From Symbiotaphrina buchneri (taxonomy: Eukaryota > Ascomycota > Symbiotaphrinales > Symbiotaphrinaceae): DNA of 64,000 nucleotides. The DNA is taken from contig BCIG01000014.1 of assembly GCA_001599915.1 (NCBI GenBank), positions 496,001 to 560,000 on the forward strand, written 5' to 3'. Below the pieces are notes generated by a model that was given only the letters and a program-made list of their open reading frames with translations, made no database searches and was not told the origin of the DNA. Each line of letters starts with the position of its first letter. Position 1 is the stretch's first letter. Position numbers and translations under genes: made by a program. Positions 46,828 through 58,004 of this stretch are shown one piece after another.

Positions 46828-49187
46828 TTGGTATCGCTTCCAAGATCCGGTTACAACCGGAAATTCTGCCCATTTGGTTCAGAGCAAGAGATAGTCGAGC
46901 GCAAAGCGAGGTGGAAGCAGAAGGCGAACTGGATAGACAAACCCGCTTTGCTGGCGTGACGCACAAGGAAGATTTTCCCCTTTTCTACTTACTACTGGAT
47001 TATGTGCACCATGAGGGTAGAGTTGGAGACTTTTCAAGAACTGGTTTGCTGTATATCATTGAGTCGGCTTCCATATCTCCCCAGTTGGAACATTGGATTG
47101 TCGAAAGCGATCTGGCAACATTGATGGCCAGCGGTTTAGGAGCTCTCTATAGTCAACTCAATCGGTATTGCGACTATCCCCGTCCTTTGCCGTTCCTGAC
47201 TGACAATATCTCAAGCAAAGTGTCTGTCCCTTTCACAAAAGACAGTCTACCTGCCATTCTAGCTTTTTCGGATTACTCGCCCCCTAGTAGTGCCGAAATA
47301 GAACACGTTGCCAGCCCGGAGGTACAGGCGCACTTGGACACCTTCCTTTCCTACTTGTTATTCTGGCAGGATGTCTTGGAACATTGCAAATCTTTCGATG
47401 TCAGACAGACCTTACTTGATCACTTTCAGGTCCTCTTCCTTCAGCAATTACTGTGAGTCCGCGGATCACAAGGGCCATAATATGCTTGCTAAACGTGCGA
47501 TAGCTACCCATCACTCATAGAATCATCTGATATTGACGGTGGTTCTGTCGCTGTGTTGACATATCTTCGCCGTATCCTCGAATCACTTGAAAATCCTGAC
47601 CTTATACATCTGATCTTGCACTATCTTCTTGCACTTCCTGACCAGCTTGGAGCAGGACCAGGTCGAACCCCAAGATTTCCCACGGCTGAAAAGCGCAGGC
47701 AATCATTGATCCTCTTGAGCAAAGCTACTCAAGACGAGGAAGAAAAGCCTAGTCCAGAGCTTTTCAATTTAGTCGATCTTATACTCACAAGCTTGCAGTC
47801 AACCAACTCCCGTACGGTGACAGCTACTCTGAGGTTACTATCCAGTATCCTGAAACGGCATCATCGGTATGCATTGTCAAGTTTGCTTAGGGTTGGACCA
47901 CCTCCTGATGAATTATCCCGGCGCACATTGGGTGGGCACGAGAAGGAGATGGATATGCTGCTCTACTTTGCCTCGTCCATGAGCGGTGATCGTGATATGG
48001 ATGCTACATACGAAGCCCACCTGCAGGACTCTCGGAATTTGATCGAGTCTCATCCTTGTTCGGCTTTTATGCTTGACCTGGACAGCGGTGCGACTTCTAC
48101 AGGCGCTATCACTTCTCCGCTGTCCCAGGCCACTGCACAGCGGGTGCCTTATGCACATGTTTTAAGGGCAGATGATCCCCTGCTAAAGACTTTGCTGATG
48201 CTGCTCCACAATTTTCTGCGCAATGATGTGGAAATCAACCTCAGTCTTACCGAGGCGATAGCAGACTTGTTGTCCTGCGGATGCACCAAGTTGGAGGGTT
48301 GGTTCTCGATGGATGCCACGGAGTATGAATTCGATGGTGATGAGGCGGAATCCGACGACCAATCATTGGATGCGGGATCGCCTAGTGCGGACGGGGAGCC
48401 TACGGACGGTTTGGAAAAGGAACGGTTGCGTGCGTTTAGGCTTGCCCGGCGAAGGCCCGCTTGGTCAGTGGACCGTACCACGCCTTTCTTGGCTGTTCTG
48501 CAAGGGCTTTTGGATCAGGTGGAGACATACCGGAGAGATATCCCTAACTTCGACGTCCTCATTGCTGGACGGAAGCAGGCTTTCCAAGTGAGTGAAGAGC
48601 TCGATGAAGCACTAGCACACAACCACAGGACCCCCGAGCGTCCTCGACAACATCCTGAAAGGACCACTGGTACCAGCACTCCGCGGCCGCCCCCGATCAT
48701 GGATACAATCCCGAGCCGTATCGCAAACGAAGACCAAAGAAATGGATCTCGGTCCGGTCCACCACGGGGTAGGCGGGGCATAATTAACCTGTCCAGCTTT
48801 TCTCCGGCTGTTCGACCCAGTAGTCCGTCAAAGAATGACGACAGAGGTCTGCCTACGACGCCGGTACGGGACAGGTCCCTTCCGAGAATATCTCAACCAG
48901 AGACGACCCCGGCAAATGGAACAAACTTGCTGAAGCGGAGGATTGGTCTTTCAACAGGAGGGCCTGTGGCGGCGGTGATGGCAGAAGACGTCTTGAGCAG
49001 TGGCAGCAGCAGTGTAAGGAGTGGATCAGTAGGGTCCGAGGTGCCCGAGGAAGGAAGGCCCGAACAGCGAGATGTCAGTGTGAACCATCTGTTGACGAAC
49101 GTCGTTATCCTGCAGGAGTTCATTCTGGAGCTTGCAGCGTTGGTTCAGGTCAGGGCTGGGCTTTTTGACGAGCTCCGATTTGTTTGA
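46815..49187 (+). CDS. FHIP/RAI16-like protein, N-terminus possibly missing
   Basis: Two exons, 46815-47452 and 47504-49187 (51-nt intron), give 773 aa from the first ATG. The RAI16-like core is clear: ELSFGIASKIRLQPEILPIW, FPLFYLLLDYVHHEGRVGDF then SRTGLLYIIESAS, DLATLMASGLGALYSQLNRY, and, across the intron, QQLLYPSLIESSDIDGG. FHIP proteins join FTS and Hook to carry early endosomes along microtubules with dynein (FhipA in Aspergillus). The C-terminal third is low-complexity and ends in a short helix, NHLLTNVVILQEFILELAAL. Conserved-looking codons (SDTEGQLVE) precede the ATG, reaching back to about 46794, so the annotated start is likely internal and more N-terminal sequence is expected from the family. 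Only the antisense SPRY gene is found there. Confidence 0.8.
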
Positions 49188-49609
49188 GTCAAATCTTTAT
49201 GAACATTACCTATATATACCCCCAAGCGATAAGAATGCATTGTTGAGGTCTTTTAATCTACGTTCGCTTTCGAATATGTGACCATCTGCTCGTATGAATT
49301 TAATTTGTGTATATTATCGGAAACCCCTTGAATCTCGGGGCCCCTGGACCGTAACCCGCGTCGCCGGGGCCGTGGCCCGAGGCCCGTGTCCGGGTGTGCT
49401 CGCTTACATGAACAGGGGGTGCTGCTCCGGCCGGGCGGCTCACGAGCCCGGGGCGTCATGGCGAAAATCGGTGCACTTCAGCACGCACAAAAACTGCCAT
49501 GGGCTGCCCGCTTTTCCCCCTTTTCCTCCGGGATCGATGCCACGACAGGAAGGAGACAGGGGACTTATTAAAAAAAAAACCAAGGGGATAACCTCCTGAT
49601 CCGGGGCAA

Positions 49610-49615
49610 AAAAGG
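49610..49615 (-). terminator. Pol III terminator of tRNA-Val
   Basis: Six consecutive A on the plus strand (T6 on the transcribed-sense strand) lie 10 bp past the tRNA 3' end, the standard RNA polymerase III stop. Confidence 0.75.
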
Positions 49616-49624
49616 GGCTCTATA

Positions 49625-49711
49625 GATCTGCCCGGTTTCGAACCGGGGGCCTTCTCGGTATGAAATTCACGTGAGTGTGAACGAGATGTGATAACCACTA
49701 CACCACAGATC
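49625..49711 (-). tRNA. tRNA-Val (CAC) with a 17-nt intron
   Basis: Minus-strand cloverleaf of 87 bp. The acceptor stem GATCTGT pairs with GCAGATC (one G-T pair). The D arm is TGGTGTAGTGGTTATCACA. The anticodon stem TCTCG/CGAGA encloses TTCACA, a 17-nt intron and C, so the anticodon is CAC and the intron sits after position 37. The T arm is CCCGGTTCGAAACCGGG with perfect pairing. Internal A and B boxes (TGGTGTAGTGG and GGTTCGAAACC) match the Pol III promoter. The T run downstream fits the terminator. Confidence 0.93.
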
Positions 49712-50235
49712 TGTAATTATTAAAATTTTAGCGTTATTGTGTGATTTCACTATTCCTGATATTTCAGGAGCTGTCCGGAATGTGCGCGATTGGGCCCGAA
49801 GCTAGTGGTGGTTAAGCGAGCTTCAGGGGGCGCGTGCGGCGAACTTGGCGAGTGTACGTTCGTGGGGAGCACGCCTCCTTAAACCTCCAGGCCTTGCTCC
49901 GCTCGGGGAAAGCTGTGCTGGGTGCTGGACCGCGGCTTACATGGGGACAATCTGCTGCAGTAAATGTAAGTGTGACCAAAATCGTCTACTTATGTCCTTG
50001 CGGCGCTGGAAATAAGGATATCGCTGGCAATATCAGCAGCTCGGGACTACACAATCACAACCAGGTTCTCCATCAAAGATACGAGGCAATTGAGCTCTCA
50101 TTGCTGATTCAAAGAGGTGAAATGTCTAATATGAAGCAATCATAGACACATAAGCACTGAGCGATCGCTCTTCAACCTGTCCAAGTCCTTCAATACAGAC
50201 ATGAATTGTCCATATCTTGTTCCTCCAGCCAGCCA

Positions 50236-50874
50236 TCATTTCGGCATGAAGCCATACCCATAGCGGAGTGTTCCTTCGTATTCCTTGGGTATGACGGAAG
50301 ACCCCAGGCGAGCCTTCTTCAACGTAGGCTTGAAGCCATCAGGAATTTCCGCCCCAGCCAAACGCTTCCCAAATGCCAGGGTCCCCTTGAAAGCCTCAGG
50401 AATACTCTGACCCCTAATGCGCTTGCCATACACGCAGCCGGGCACCCCAGGCACGGGCACGGGTTCAGGAAGTTCCTCTGCAGCAGCGTCTTTGATGCCT
50501 AGCCTCCGTCTGTCCATGTTGTTCCTGAGAACGACCTGATGCGTATCGATTTCGTAAAAGAAGTCCTTATCATCCCGACCATCTGCAGTCTTTAGGTTAT
50601 CATGTTCTCCGCTGGTATCTTCCATGGCGTCTTCCTCTGAAGCCGAAGCTGGAAGATTTGCACCGGCCCGTACGGTCTGTTTGTTCATGTTCAAGGCACG
50701 GTCTCTGTGCGACTCAGTTGAAGGTGCGTTCCATCGAAAGCCCGAGGACTGTTCAACAACATCCTCGATCTCAGCCATAGCTTCTCGCGCGAATTCGCCG
50801 TCTGGGTTCGTAACGATTTCGTTTAAGACATCCGAGAGGCTCCTCCTCAGGGGAGGTGGGGCTATCCTGGCCAT
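50236..50874 (-). CDS. Uncharacterised protein with a threefold IPxxF repeat
   Basis: Single-exon frame of 212 aa from ATG 50874 (MARIAPPPLRRSLSDVLNEI). The frame is open a further 49 codons upstream, but that part is Phe/Pro-rich and looks like leader. I do not recognise the family. The C-terminal 60 residues hold three repeats of 18-19 residues: GKRIRGQSIPEAFKGTL, GKRLAGAEIPDGFKPTL and KARLGSSVIPKEYEGTL. The middle is acidic and low-complexity. No membrane segment or signal peptide. The regular repeat and codon-like spacing argue for a real gene. Confidence 0.65.
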   Translation of the reverse strand: MARIAPPPLRRSLSDVLNEIVTNPDGEFAREAMAEIEDVVEQSSGFRWNAPSTESHRDRALNMNKQTVRAGANLPASASEEDAMEDTSGEHDNLKTADGRDDKDFFYEIDTHQVVLRNNMDRRRLGIKDAAAEELPEPVPVPGVPGCVYGKRIRGQSIPEAFKGTLAFGKRLAGAEIPDGFKPTLKKARLGSSVIPKEYEGTLRYGYGFMPK

Positions 50875-51571
50875 GCTGCTTTGATCTGCAGCCTTGGAGA
50901 GGTACGGCAACAGGTAGGTCCAAGGTGCTGACGGATGGGTAAAGAAAGGAAAGTGGAGGTGGTAAGAGAATGTGAAGCTGAGGGCTGTTTTGAAAGGGAT
51001 GTGAGGAAGGAGGGCGACCAATATTCACTACAAATGGTACTACGTACGTACCCAAGAGCACAACAGCGGGCAGCCTTCACAGACCGAACCTGGAAACTAA
51101 TTCTACGTTGACAATGAAATGCTACCTAGCTTGATTCTGCAACTTTAGTCAACTTAAAGTGTTCGAATCGAAACGAGATCTATGACTTAGCAACTGCATG
51201 TGCCAAAGAAAGCAGAATACATGAATAGCATCCGTGTCCCGCCGCCGCAAGCTTGACTAATACCAGAGTACACCTGCGAGTGATCAGCAGTTGAACCAGG
51301 CACGCTTGATAGATCCATAGGCGGCCCGGGTCGAGCCAGTGCCGCGACATCTGGCACGAGGTGCTGACCCACAAGAGCTTGATATTGCAGAGGAAGGACT
51401 AGCTGTTGCAGCCTCAGGACCAGGGGTTATGCACTCAGCAACAGACTCTCCGCCAGGCGAATGCGACCAATCTTCTTGCACCCCCTTTCTCATTTCCTCA
51501 CCTTCTGTCTCCCTCCTCCCCCAAGTCTCCCTTACCATAACCAGCAATTCAACAACGTCAGCAAGGGCAAA
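50875..51571. promoter_or_regulatory. Divergent spacer between two uncharacterised genes
   Basis: About 700 bp between the minus-strand gene at 50874 and the plus-strand gene at 51572. C/T-rich DNA (51475-51535) precedes the plus-strand start, as in other promoters of this window. No gene seen. Confidence 0.45.
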
Positions 51572-52425
51572 ATGGCCCAATCATCTACCAGCCGACCTGG
51601 CGAGGATGGGTTCACTGGACGTCAGCTTACACAGCTGCGCGAGATGGTCGAGGATGCATCTGAGCGTGGGTAATGTACCGGTCTGATATGGTGTAAGGAC
51701 TACTGACAGAGAGTAAGGTGCCCGGCAACAGGGTCAGGCCGAAGGCGCGGACGTTACGCCCGAAGCTCTCAATCAAGCTGTTAGAAATGCTGTCCAGGAA
51801 GCAGTCAAGAAGGCCAGCCAAACTGACCGGGTCAGAGCGCGTGTTGAAATGCAGGACATGATCGATGAGAAGCTTGCTCAGGCTACAGCCAATATCATCG
51901 AGAGTGTGCCGAAGAAATTGGACGAACACAAGCTTCCGCTCCCTGATACATCCGAGTCTGGGCTTTCTCTGCCAACCCCTCAGTGGGTCACCCCTCAAGG
52001 CTTGGCGACTACTGGAATCACCAACTATGCCTTGTTCCGTAATCTCGAAACAATCTCGGATCAGATCCAAATGGTCCAGAAGACGGTCGACAGGTCAGTC
52101 ACGCTCCCTAACATATCGTACAAGATCAGCAAGAGCTGACCGTAAATCAAGCGTGGCGATCTCCAAGCGTACGGCTTCCCCTGACAAGTCCTCTGTGGGT
52201 GGAGGAGGGAGCTCAGCCGGCGGCGAGACGCAAACAGGCTCCTCGTTGGGAAAGCGACGCGCTCGTCCTGGAGAAGCCGAGGGTGAGGGCGAAGGCGATG
52301 GTGATGATGTGCAGGACCCGAATGAGGAAGGGCCAGTTGCTCCTTCAGCTCGTCAACAACGTGAGCGCCCAGGCTACGATACCATCAAGCGTCGCCGTTT
52401 GACACGAGGCAGTGGTGGACATTAG
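51572..52425 (+). CDS. Uncharacterised coiled-coil/low-complexity protein
   Basis: Three exons, 51572-51665, 51718-52093 and 52152-52425, give 247 aa with consistent phases. The N-terminal ~130 residues are helical and charged (LTQLREMVEDASERARQQ, EALNQAVRNAVQEAVKKA, MIDEKLAQATANIIESVPKK); the segment NYALFRNLETISDQIQMVQK also looks helical. The C-terminus is Gly/Ser/Glu-rich, with basic clusters GKRRARPG and TIKRRRLTRG that could be nuclear signals. I do not recognise a family. The first donor is GTGGGT; using the adjacent GTAATG would break the frame. Confidence 0.65.
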
Positions 52426-53729
52426 GGGAGTTCGACTTCTTGTTGAGCGTTGTATCGCACAAGTACCTGCCAGACCAGCCGAGAGACCAATTAGTTAGGA
52501 GAATGATCCGAGTCGAGTAATCGTTCACCGAACGGGCCCCCTCGCGTCGACGAACATCAAATTGCTCAGGATATTGCTCACGATATTGCTCGGTGCCCAA
52601 TGCTATTTGGGTTCAACTAAACACTAAACAGTCTTCTTGATGATGCCGGAGGTACCACCACCAATCAGCGTGCCACAGTCTGAGGCATGATGACCGATAT
52701 GATTCAGCCTCGTGACCAGCCATCTTGGGCGGGGTGCACCAGGCTATTCTGGCTCAGGGTTTACTAGGTAGTCAAAGGTATTGGGAGTAGAACGCTTGTG
52801 GCACTTTGACCGGAAACCTGATGGCGGTGATGACTGATCGTGGTGATGAGAATGAAATTGCTACCTAGGCCGAGAGGCATTCCCGTGGTGGATTGTTCCT
52901 GAGCATATGGAGAGAAAAAGGATGACGAGCGCGAGCGATCAAGAAAGCCTCTCCGCGCATCCCATTGGAGCCCAAGGGCATCCATCTTTTGTGACCACAG
53001 ACACGCGGTTTGATGGGCTTGGTATGTAAGGTAGGTAAGGTACCTTAGGTACCTTGACGCTCCGCACCTCCTGAAGTGTCTCCGGATATTCTCTTTTTCC
53101 GTTCCTCACAGGATGGCGGTCATGGGGGCCCGTGCACCCCATGAGACACAACATCTTCATTAAGGTATTATTATCATTGTTGTTACCATTACATAAAGTA
53201 TCTATAGCTACTAGAATTGGTCAATTGTGGGCATCTTGTCGTACACGACTTTGTGCCTCATGTGGTAGCGTATATCCATTCTCTTGCCCCTGTGCTGCCA
53301 GACTCTAGCGGTGTATTTATGTGCGGAATTTCGGAATAGCAGTCACTGCAGATGGGGACTGTGTGCAAATTTGATGTGACGATCTGCAGGTTACGGGTAC
53401 GATGAGACGGGATCTCGATAGTAGCATTCACTACTATTCAATGGAGATTGTGGAAATCGTATCTCTCTATGCGTCGTTTCTGTGCTATTTTTATTTTGAC
53501 ATGGTCGTATTTCACGTTGTTCTTTCATTTCTTGCTAAGCTATTACTACAGAACATGAGGTCATCCTTCGTGTCAAAAATTCGAGTGCCCGCTATGCCGT
53601 CTCACAATCTGCATGCAATTTCAAAACGCTGTATGTCGGTTGGAAACAATTCTTCTTGAATGACCCGCTCCCAAATCCCTCCGATGCATACCCAGATCGC
53701 CCGAAGAACGCAAATAGTCCACAAGCTCT
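52426..53729. other. Intergenic spacer between convergent genes
   Basis: No gene recognised. An AAGGTAGGTAAGGTACCTTAG cluster sits at about 53028-53055, of the dispersed repeat class. A T-rich region near 53460-53560 gives a short hydrophobic frame that I do not call. Confidence 0.5.
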
Positions 53730-54896
53730 TTAATTGCTGTCCAGACTATCCCTCCTTCCCCTCCTATAGCCCCGGTGTGGCTTTGACGTGCTCTCATCGC
53801 TCGTGACAGTTCTGGCACCTTGGCTCAAGCCAGGGATGGGATGATGGTAGCTTCTGGTGCCCAAGTCTCCACTCTCAGCATAACCGCCGTTGAGGTAGCT
53901 TGTGTCGCTAACCATGGTTTCCGGATAGACTGGTCGAGCCGTTCGATGTTTCCGTGGACTAGACTGGCGGAACTCTGTGCGTGGACGGCGCTGATGACGA
54001 TGGGGACGACGTTCGTTGTCCGTATAGGACCCGGAAACAGTAGAGTCATCGCCGTGGCTGAAGGAATAAGCAGCACTAGGCTCCCGGCGGCTCGGTTGCT
54101 TGCTCTTGCTGGCCTTCTGTTCTTTTGCCTCCTTTTTCTCCTTTCGGTGGAAAAAATCGCGCTTCTTTTGCTTCTTCGGTGAGGACCTCTCCGTCATGAT
54201 ATCTGAGCCTTCCGTGTTTGTGCCAGTATAGTAGCTTCCATCCGGCCTGCGATTGATCCCGCCCACCCTGGCTGGCTTTTCATGTCTGTACTCCCTCACA
54301 TCGGGGTCCCTTCCCATAGAATCATGCACCATATCTTCTGCATCGTAGTCTCCATCAATGCTGCCTCCTCCAAGCTTAGTCGACTTGGTGGCATTGGACA
54401 ATGTCTTTCCGTCAGGACCTTTCCGTCGGAGTACAGTGGACTTGTAGTCGTCCCAGTCTCCTTTACGCCAGACGAACCCACCATTCCTAGCCCAAAAGAA
54501 AAACCAGATGGAGCCCAGAACCAAAGATGCACCGATGATAGCGAAGAGAAAGAAGAAAAACTTGTTGTTGATGGTGTACGGATTGATGCCCACGGTGCCT
54601 TTGTCAGCCACAGTGGTCGACTGACTTCGCCCGAGGATACCGACCTCGATAGGCGATACCGGAGACGATGATGTTGAAGCACGCTTGAGGAGATTCGATG
54701 ATGAAGAGGCGGGGTCACCGAACCTGCTTTCCCGTTCGGATAGACCCAAGCTCAGTAAATAGTCGGAGAGGTTCTCGGTACTTGGGTCGACTGTTGCAGA
54801 TCGACGATCAAGTTCCAGTGATGATGTCGACAGGCCTTGGATATTTACGTGACGAGCTGGAAGCTTGAACAAAGATGGGAAAAGCAGAGGGGCCAT
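53730..54896 (-). CDS. Uncharacterised single-pass membrane protein
   Basis: Single-exon frame of 388 aa. One strong transmembrane helix at about residues 111-135 (NKFFFFLFAIIGASLVLGSI, then WFFFWA) separates a Ser-rich N-terminal part from a long basic cytoplasmic-like tail. The tail has KKQKKRDFFHRKEKKEAKEQ, Ser/Tyr-rich blocks and HRGYRRGRR near the end. The first 20 residues are mildly hydrophobic but not a clear signal peptide. The layout (short outer part, one helix, charged tail) is frequent among fungal plasma-membrane adaptors, but I recognise no named family. Confidence 0.7.
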   Translation of the reverse strand: MAPLLFPSLFKLPARHVNIQGLSTSSLELDRRSATVDPSTENLSDYLLSLGLSERESRFGDPASSSSNLLKRASTSSSPVSPIEVGILGRSQSTTVADKGTVGINPYTINNKFFFFLFAIIGASLVLGSIWFFFWARNGGFVWRKGDWDDYKSTVLRRKGPDGKTLSNATKSTKLGGGSIDGDYDAEDMVHDSMGRDPDVREYRHEKPARVGGINRRPDGSYYTGTNTEGSDIMTERSSPKKQKKRDFFHRKEKKEAKEQKASKSKQPSRREPSAAYSFSHGDDSTVSGSYTDNERRPHRHQRRPRTEFRQSSPRKHRTARPVYPETMVSDTSYLNGGYAESGDLGTRSYHHPIPGLSQGARTVTSDESTSKPHRGYRRGRRDSLDSN

Positions 54897-56040
54897 TGCG
54901 GGCTAAGGCAGTTGCCAGGCCCAGAATTCCAAGGGGGCTTGTATCGTCTGGAATGCAATGTGCTGTCAGTTACATTCCTGTACCCCAGGTTTTCCAGCAA
55001 TCGCTTACCCGCTACCCGCCTGTCAATAACCCTTCGTTTGACGTGAGCGTGTGTGGAGGTACACCACAAAATATTCAGTAGAGGATGAAAATTGGAGAGA
55101 ACACCTCTGTGGACAATGGAGGAAGTTCAATCATCTGTGAAGGATGTGCAGTAATTATGGAGGGAAAATCAGACAATAGCAGGTGGTGGGTGAAGCGCGT
55201 AAATGCAATGGCTGGAACACGAATCGTCTCGGGTGACGTGTGGCCACTGACCGCCTGCAGTTTGTTGGGGGCTGGGAATCAACTGTCAGACTGCCACAGC
55301 AACGAGCCTACGGTGTGCGAGAATGGCACGACATGCAAGGATTGATTTTTGAATGGGCCAAAGGGAGAAGACCATTGCCGCAACAACCTCTCTCGCAAAT
55401 ACTTTCCGAGCTTCGTATCGGCCAAAGCACCGTTCTCTGCGCCTCAGCGACCTCATTGGCCGAGTGTACAAGTACTTGTTCCCCAGCGTCCATGAGCAAC
55501 GGGAGGCTTGGGTACGAGCAGATCTCTGAGCAGTTATCTGTCACTTTTTCTTCCGTGACCAATATTATTGACTATTATTATGACTTTTTAAGCCGGTACT
55601 TCGTTCGATAAGAAAAATAATCATGGTTCATGACCTCCGTCGGCGAGTACCTACCTTAGTTCGGAGATTTCGGTCGGTGACCGACCGCGCGCTTCTCAGA
55701 CAAATAATTACTTTGTCGACTATCATATCGCACCGATAACCCAGGCGCTGATAACGGAGAATACGACGCTTTGGTATTGCTGCGCGTCTGATATGAATGC
55801 AGACTTAGTCTGACCGCAAATCATTTGTCGGGGCTTGCGCGATTGATGCATCCTAAAATAATATGACCATGCGGTCCCTTCATGCCTGTCATGAATCGTT
55901 TCGTCGTCATTCTCTCAGCAACTCCGTACGCTCTCCTGTTTGCTTCGCGCCGGATCAATTTCTGGCTGCTATAGATTTCGCAATCTTACACTGCTCTGTC
56001 CTTCCTCTTCAAGTCAACCATTCTTTCTTTATTACCTGAC
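54897..56040. promoter_or_regulatory. Divergent promoter region of the membrane protein and the permease
   Basis: About 1.1 kb without a gene. It holds a 17-bp CGG/CCG palindrome at 55671-55687 and a GATAAG at 55607, both within 440 bp of the permease start. Confidence 0.5.
55671..55687. promoter_or_regulatory. CGG-N3-CCG palindrome
   Basis: CGGTCGGTGACCGACCG is a perfect inverted repeat with a single central base; it contains CGG-TGA-CCG in the core and a second CGG/CCG pair outside. Paired CGG triplets are the signature of Zn(II)2Cys6 binuclear-cluster regulators in fungi. It lies about 355 bp before the permease ATG. Confidence 0.45.
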
Positions 56041-58004
56041 ATGGCAGGCGTCAAAGTATTTGACGAAAATGTGCAGGAGTCCACGAAATTGGAGCAGTTG
56101 GGATATCAGCAAGGTTGATAATATACCCTGGATCATATGTAGCGCAACATGACACTGAACTCGTATATAGAGCTGAAACGGTCCTTTGGACTCCTTGGCA
56201 TGATTGGATTCAGCTTCAGCATTGTGACATGGTTTGGCGCCCAACACTTCGCAGCGCTGAGGTACTGATGATGAGCGCAGCTGGTCGGCTCTTGGTGGTG
56301 TGCTCATAACCGGGGTCACCGCTGGTGGACCTCCGGTGATGATCTGGAGCTGGTTGGGCGTGTGCCTTGTTGGTCTATGTGTGGCCTATTCCATGGCTGA
56401 GATATGTTCAGCATATCCCGTCGCAGGTTCATGTCCTCCTTGTGATCTTCCCATGTCTTGTCCTGATAGCGAACAGGCGGGCAATATTCCTGGGTTGCCG
56501 CCCTCGCACCACGAAGATTCTCAAGAGGCATGTCGTGGGTCACCGGTTGGTTCATGCTCACTGGTATTTGGCTCTTTCCCTCAAACACATAGCAACTTCT
56601 GCTTACACACAGTCCCTAGGGCTGCTATCGATGGGAGCCACGAATAATTTCATCGGTGCCAACTTCATCCTGGGTCAAGCTAATCTCTCGTTCCCTGGCT
56701 ATACCATTGAAAGATGGCATACTGTCCTCGTTGCTTATTTAATCACTCTGATGAGTGTGTGTTCCAATATCTACATCCCCCATCTTCTAGATAAGATATC
56801 GCGAGGCATGCTTTTCTGGAACATCGGATCTTTTCTAATAATTATAATCGTCATATTGGCCACGAACGATCATAAGCAGCCTGCTCATTTTGTGTTCTCG
56901 GACTTTGAAAATTTCACGGGATTTGACTTTTCCTTCGCAGCAATTATTGGTGATTCATTCTCAACCTCAGGGTCGTAAAACTACAGCTAACTCCCAATAT
57001 TTAGGCCTAGTCCAGAGCATGTTTGGTATGCCATACGGGATTCACTTTGTTGAACATCTCGAACCTAACCTTGAACAGGTCTCTGTTGTTACGACGCACC
57101 CGCGCACATGACGGAGGAAATGTTGCATCCTTCTAAAGAGGCTCCAAAAGCCATTATTACCTCGGTATATATTGGAGCAATCACGGGCTTCATTTTCCTG
57201 GTTTGTGTGTGCTTCTGCATTGGGAGCATTGATGATGTCGTGGGCTCAACGACTGGTGTCCCGTTAATCCAAATATTCTATGACTCGACTGGATCAGTGG
57301 TCGGGTCATGCTTCCTGGCTTCTCTCATCGTCGTCATTGTCCTGTTTTGCTCAAATGCTCTACTTGCAGAAGGGTCTCGCAGCGTTTATGCATTTGCCCG
57401 GGACCATGGACTTCCATTCTCTGGGATTTTTAACAAAGTCGAACCGAAGAAGCAGATCCCCATTTATGCAATTCTGCTTTCTGCAGCCTTCCAGCTGGCT
57501 CTGAACGCCATCTATTTCGGAACTGTAACTGGATTCAACACTGTCATCACTATAGCTACCGAGGGTTTCTGTATGTCCTCAGTTCTATCTCCGATACGAA
57601 AGCCGAGCTTACAATCCGCTACAGATCTCTCATATGCCATGCCTTTACTGGTCCGTATCATCAATCATCTGACGAACCAGCACCGAGTGCTGGAAGGACC
57701 TTACCAACTGAATCCGACCGTCAGCCTGGTCATTAATATCGTCGGTTTCTGCTACCTGATGTTCTCTTGCATTGTCTTCAACTTCCCGACCCTGTACCCT
57801 GTCGATCAGTACAACATGAACTATACATCTGCGGCATGTGGAATTATTGGGCTGATAAGCGTGGTGACTTGGATCACTACTGGCCGCAAAAATTTCACAG
57901 GGCCACGCGATGACCCGGTCCATCAGGGCATAGAATTGGGCCCCGATGCAAGGTTTCCAGTCGGATCGCATACGCAAGATCCTATTCTGGAAACGGAAAA
58001 ATAG
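56041..58004 (+). CDS. APC-superfamily amino acid/GABA permease
   Basis: Eight exons (56041-56113, 56171-56231, 56281-56426, 56477-56563, 56620-56949, 57005-57025, 57079-57570, 57625-58004) sum to 529 aa, the usual length for fungal GABA/choline permeases (Uga4-like). The spliced start ELKRSFGLLGMIGFSFSIVT is the conserved first helix; AGGPPVMIWSWLGVCLVGLC, SMAEICSAYPVAGGQYSWVA and MTEEMLHPSKEAPKAIITSV are family landmarks. EGFYLSYAMPL is rebuilt by the last intron. Around 12 hydrophobic helices are visible. It imports amino acids, GABA or related amines over the plasma membrane; the substrate is not predictable. All introns are 49-57 nt and every phase fits, so the gene looks intact. Confidence 0.92.

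Larger units (their letters stand above)
49188..50235. other. Intergenic spacer with a GC-rich patch and a tRNA
   Basis: After the FHIP-like stop there is a very GC-rich stretch (about 49335-49460, GGGGCCC/GGCCCGAGGCCC words) and then the tRNA-Val gene. No protein gene seen. Confidence 0.5.
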
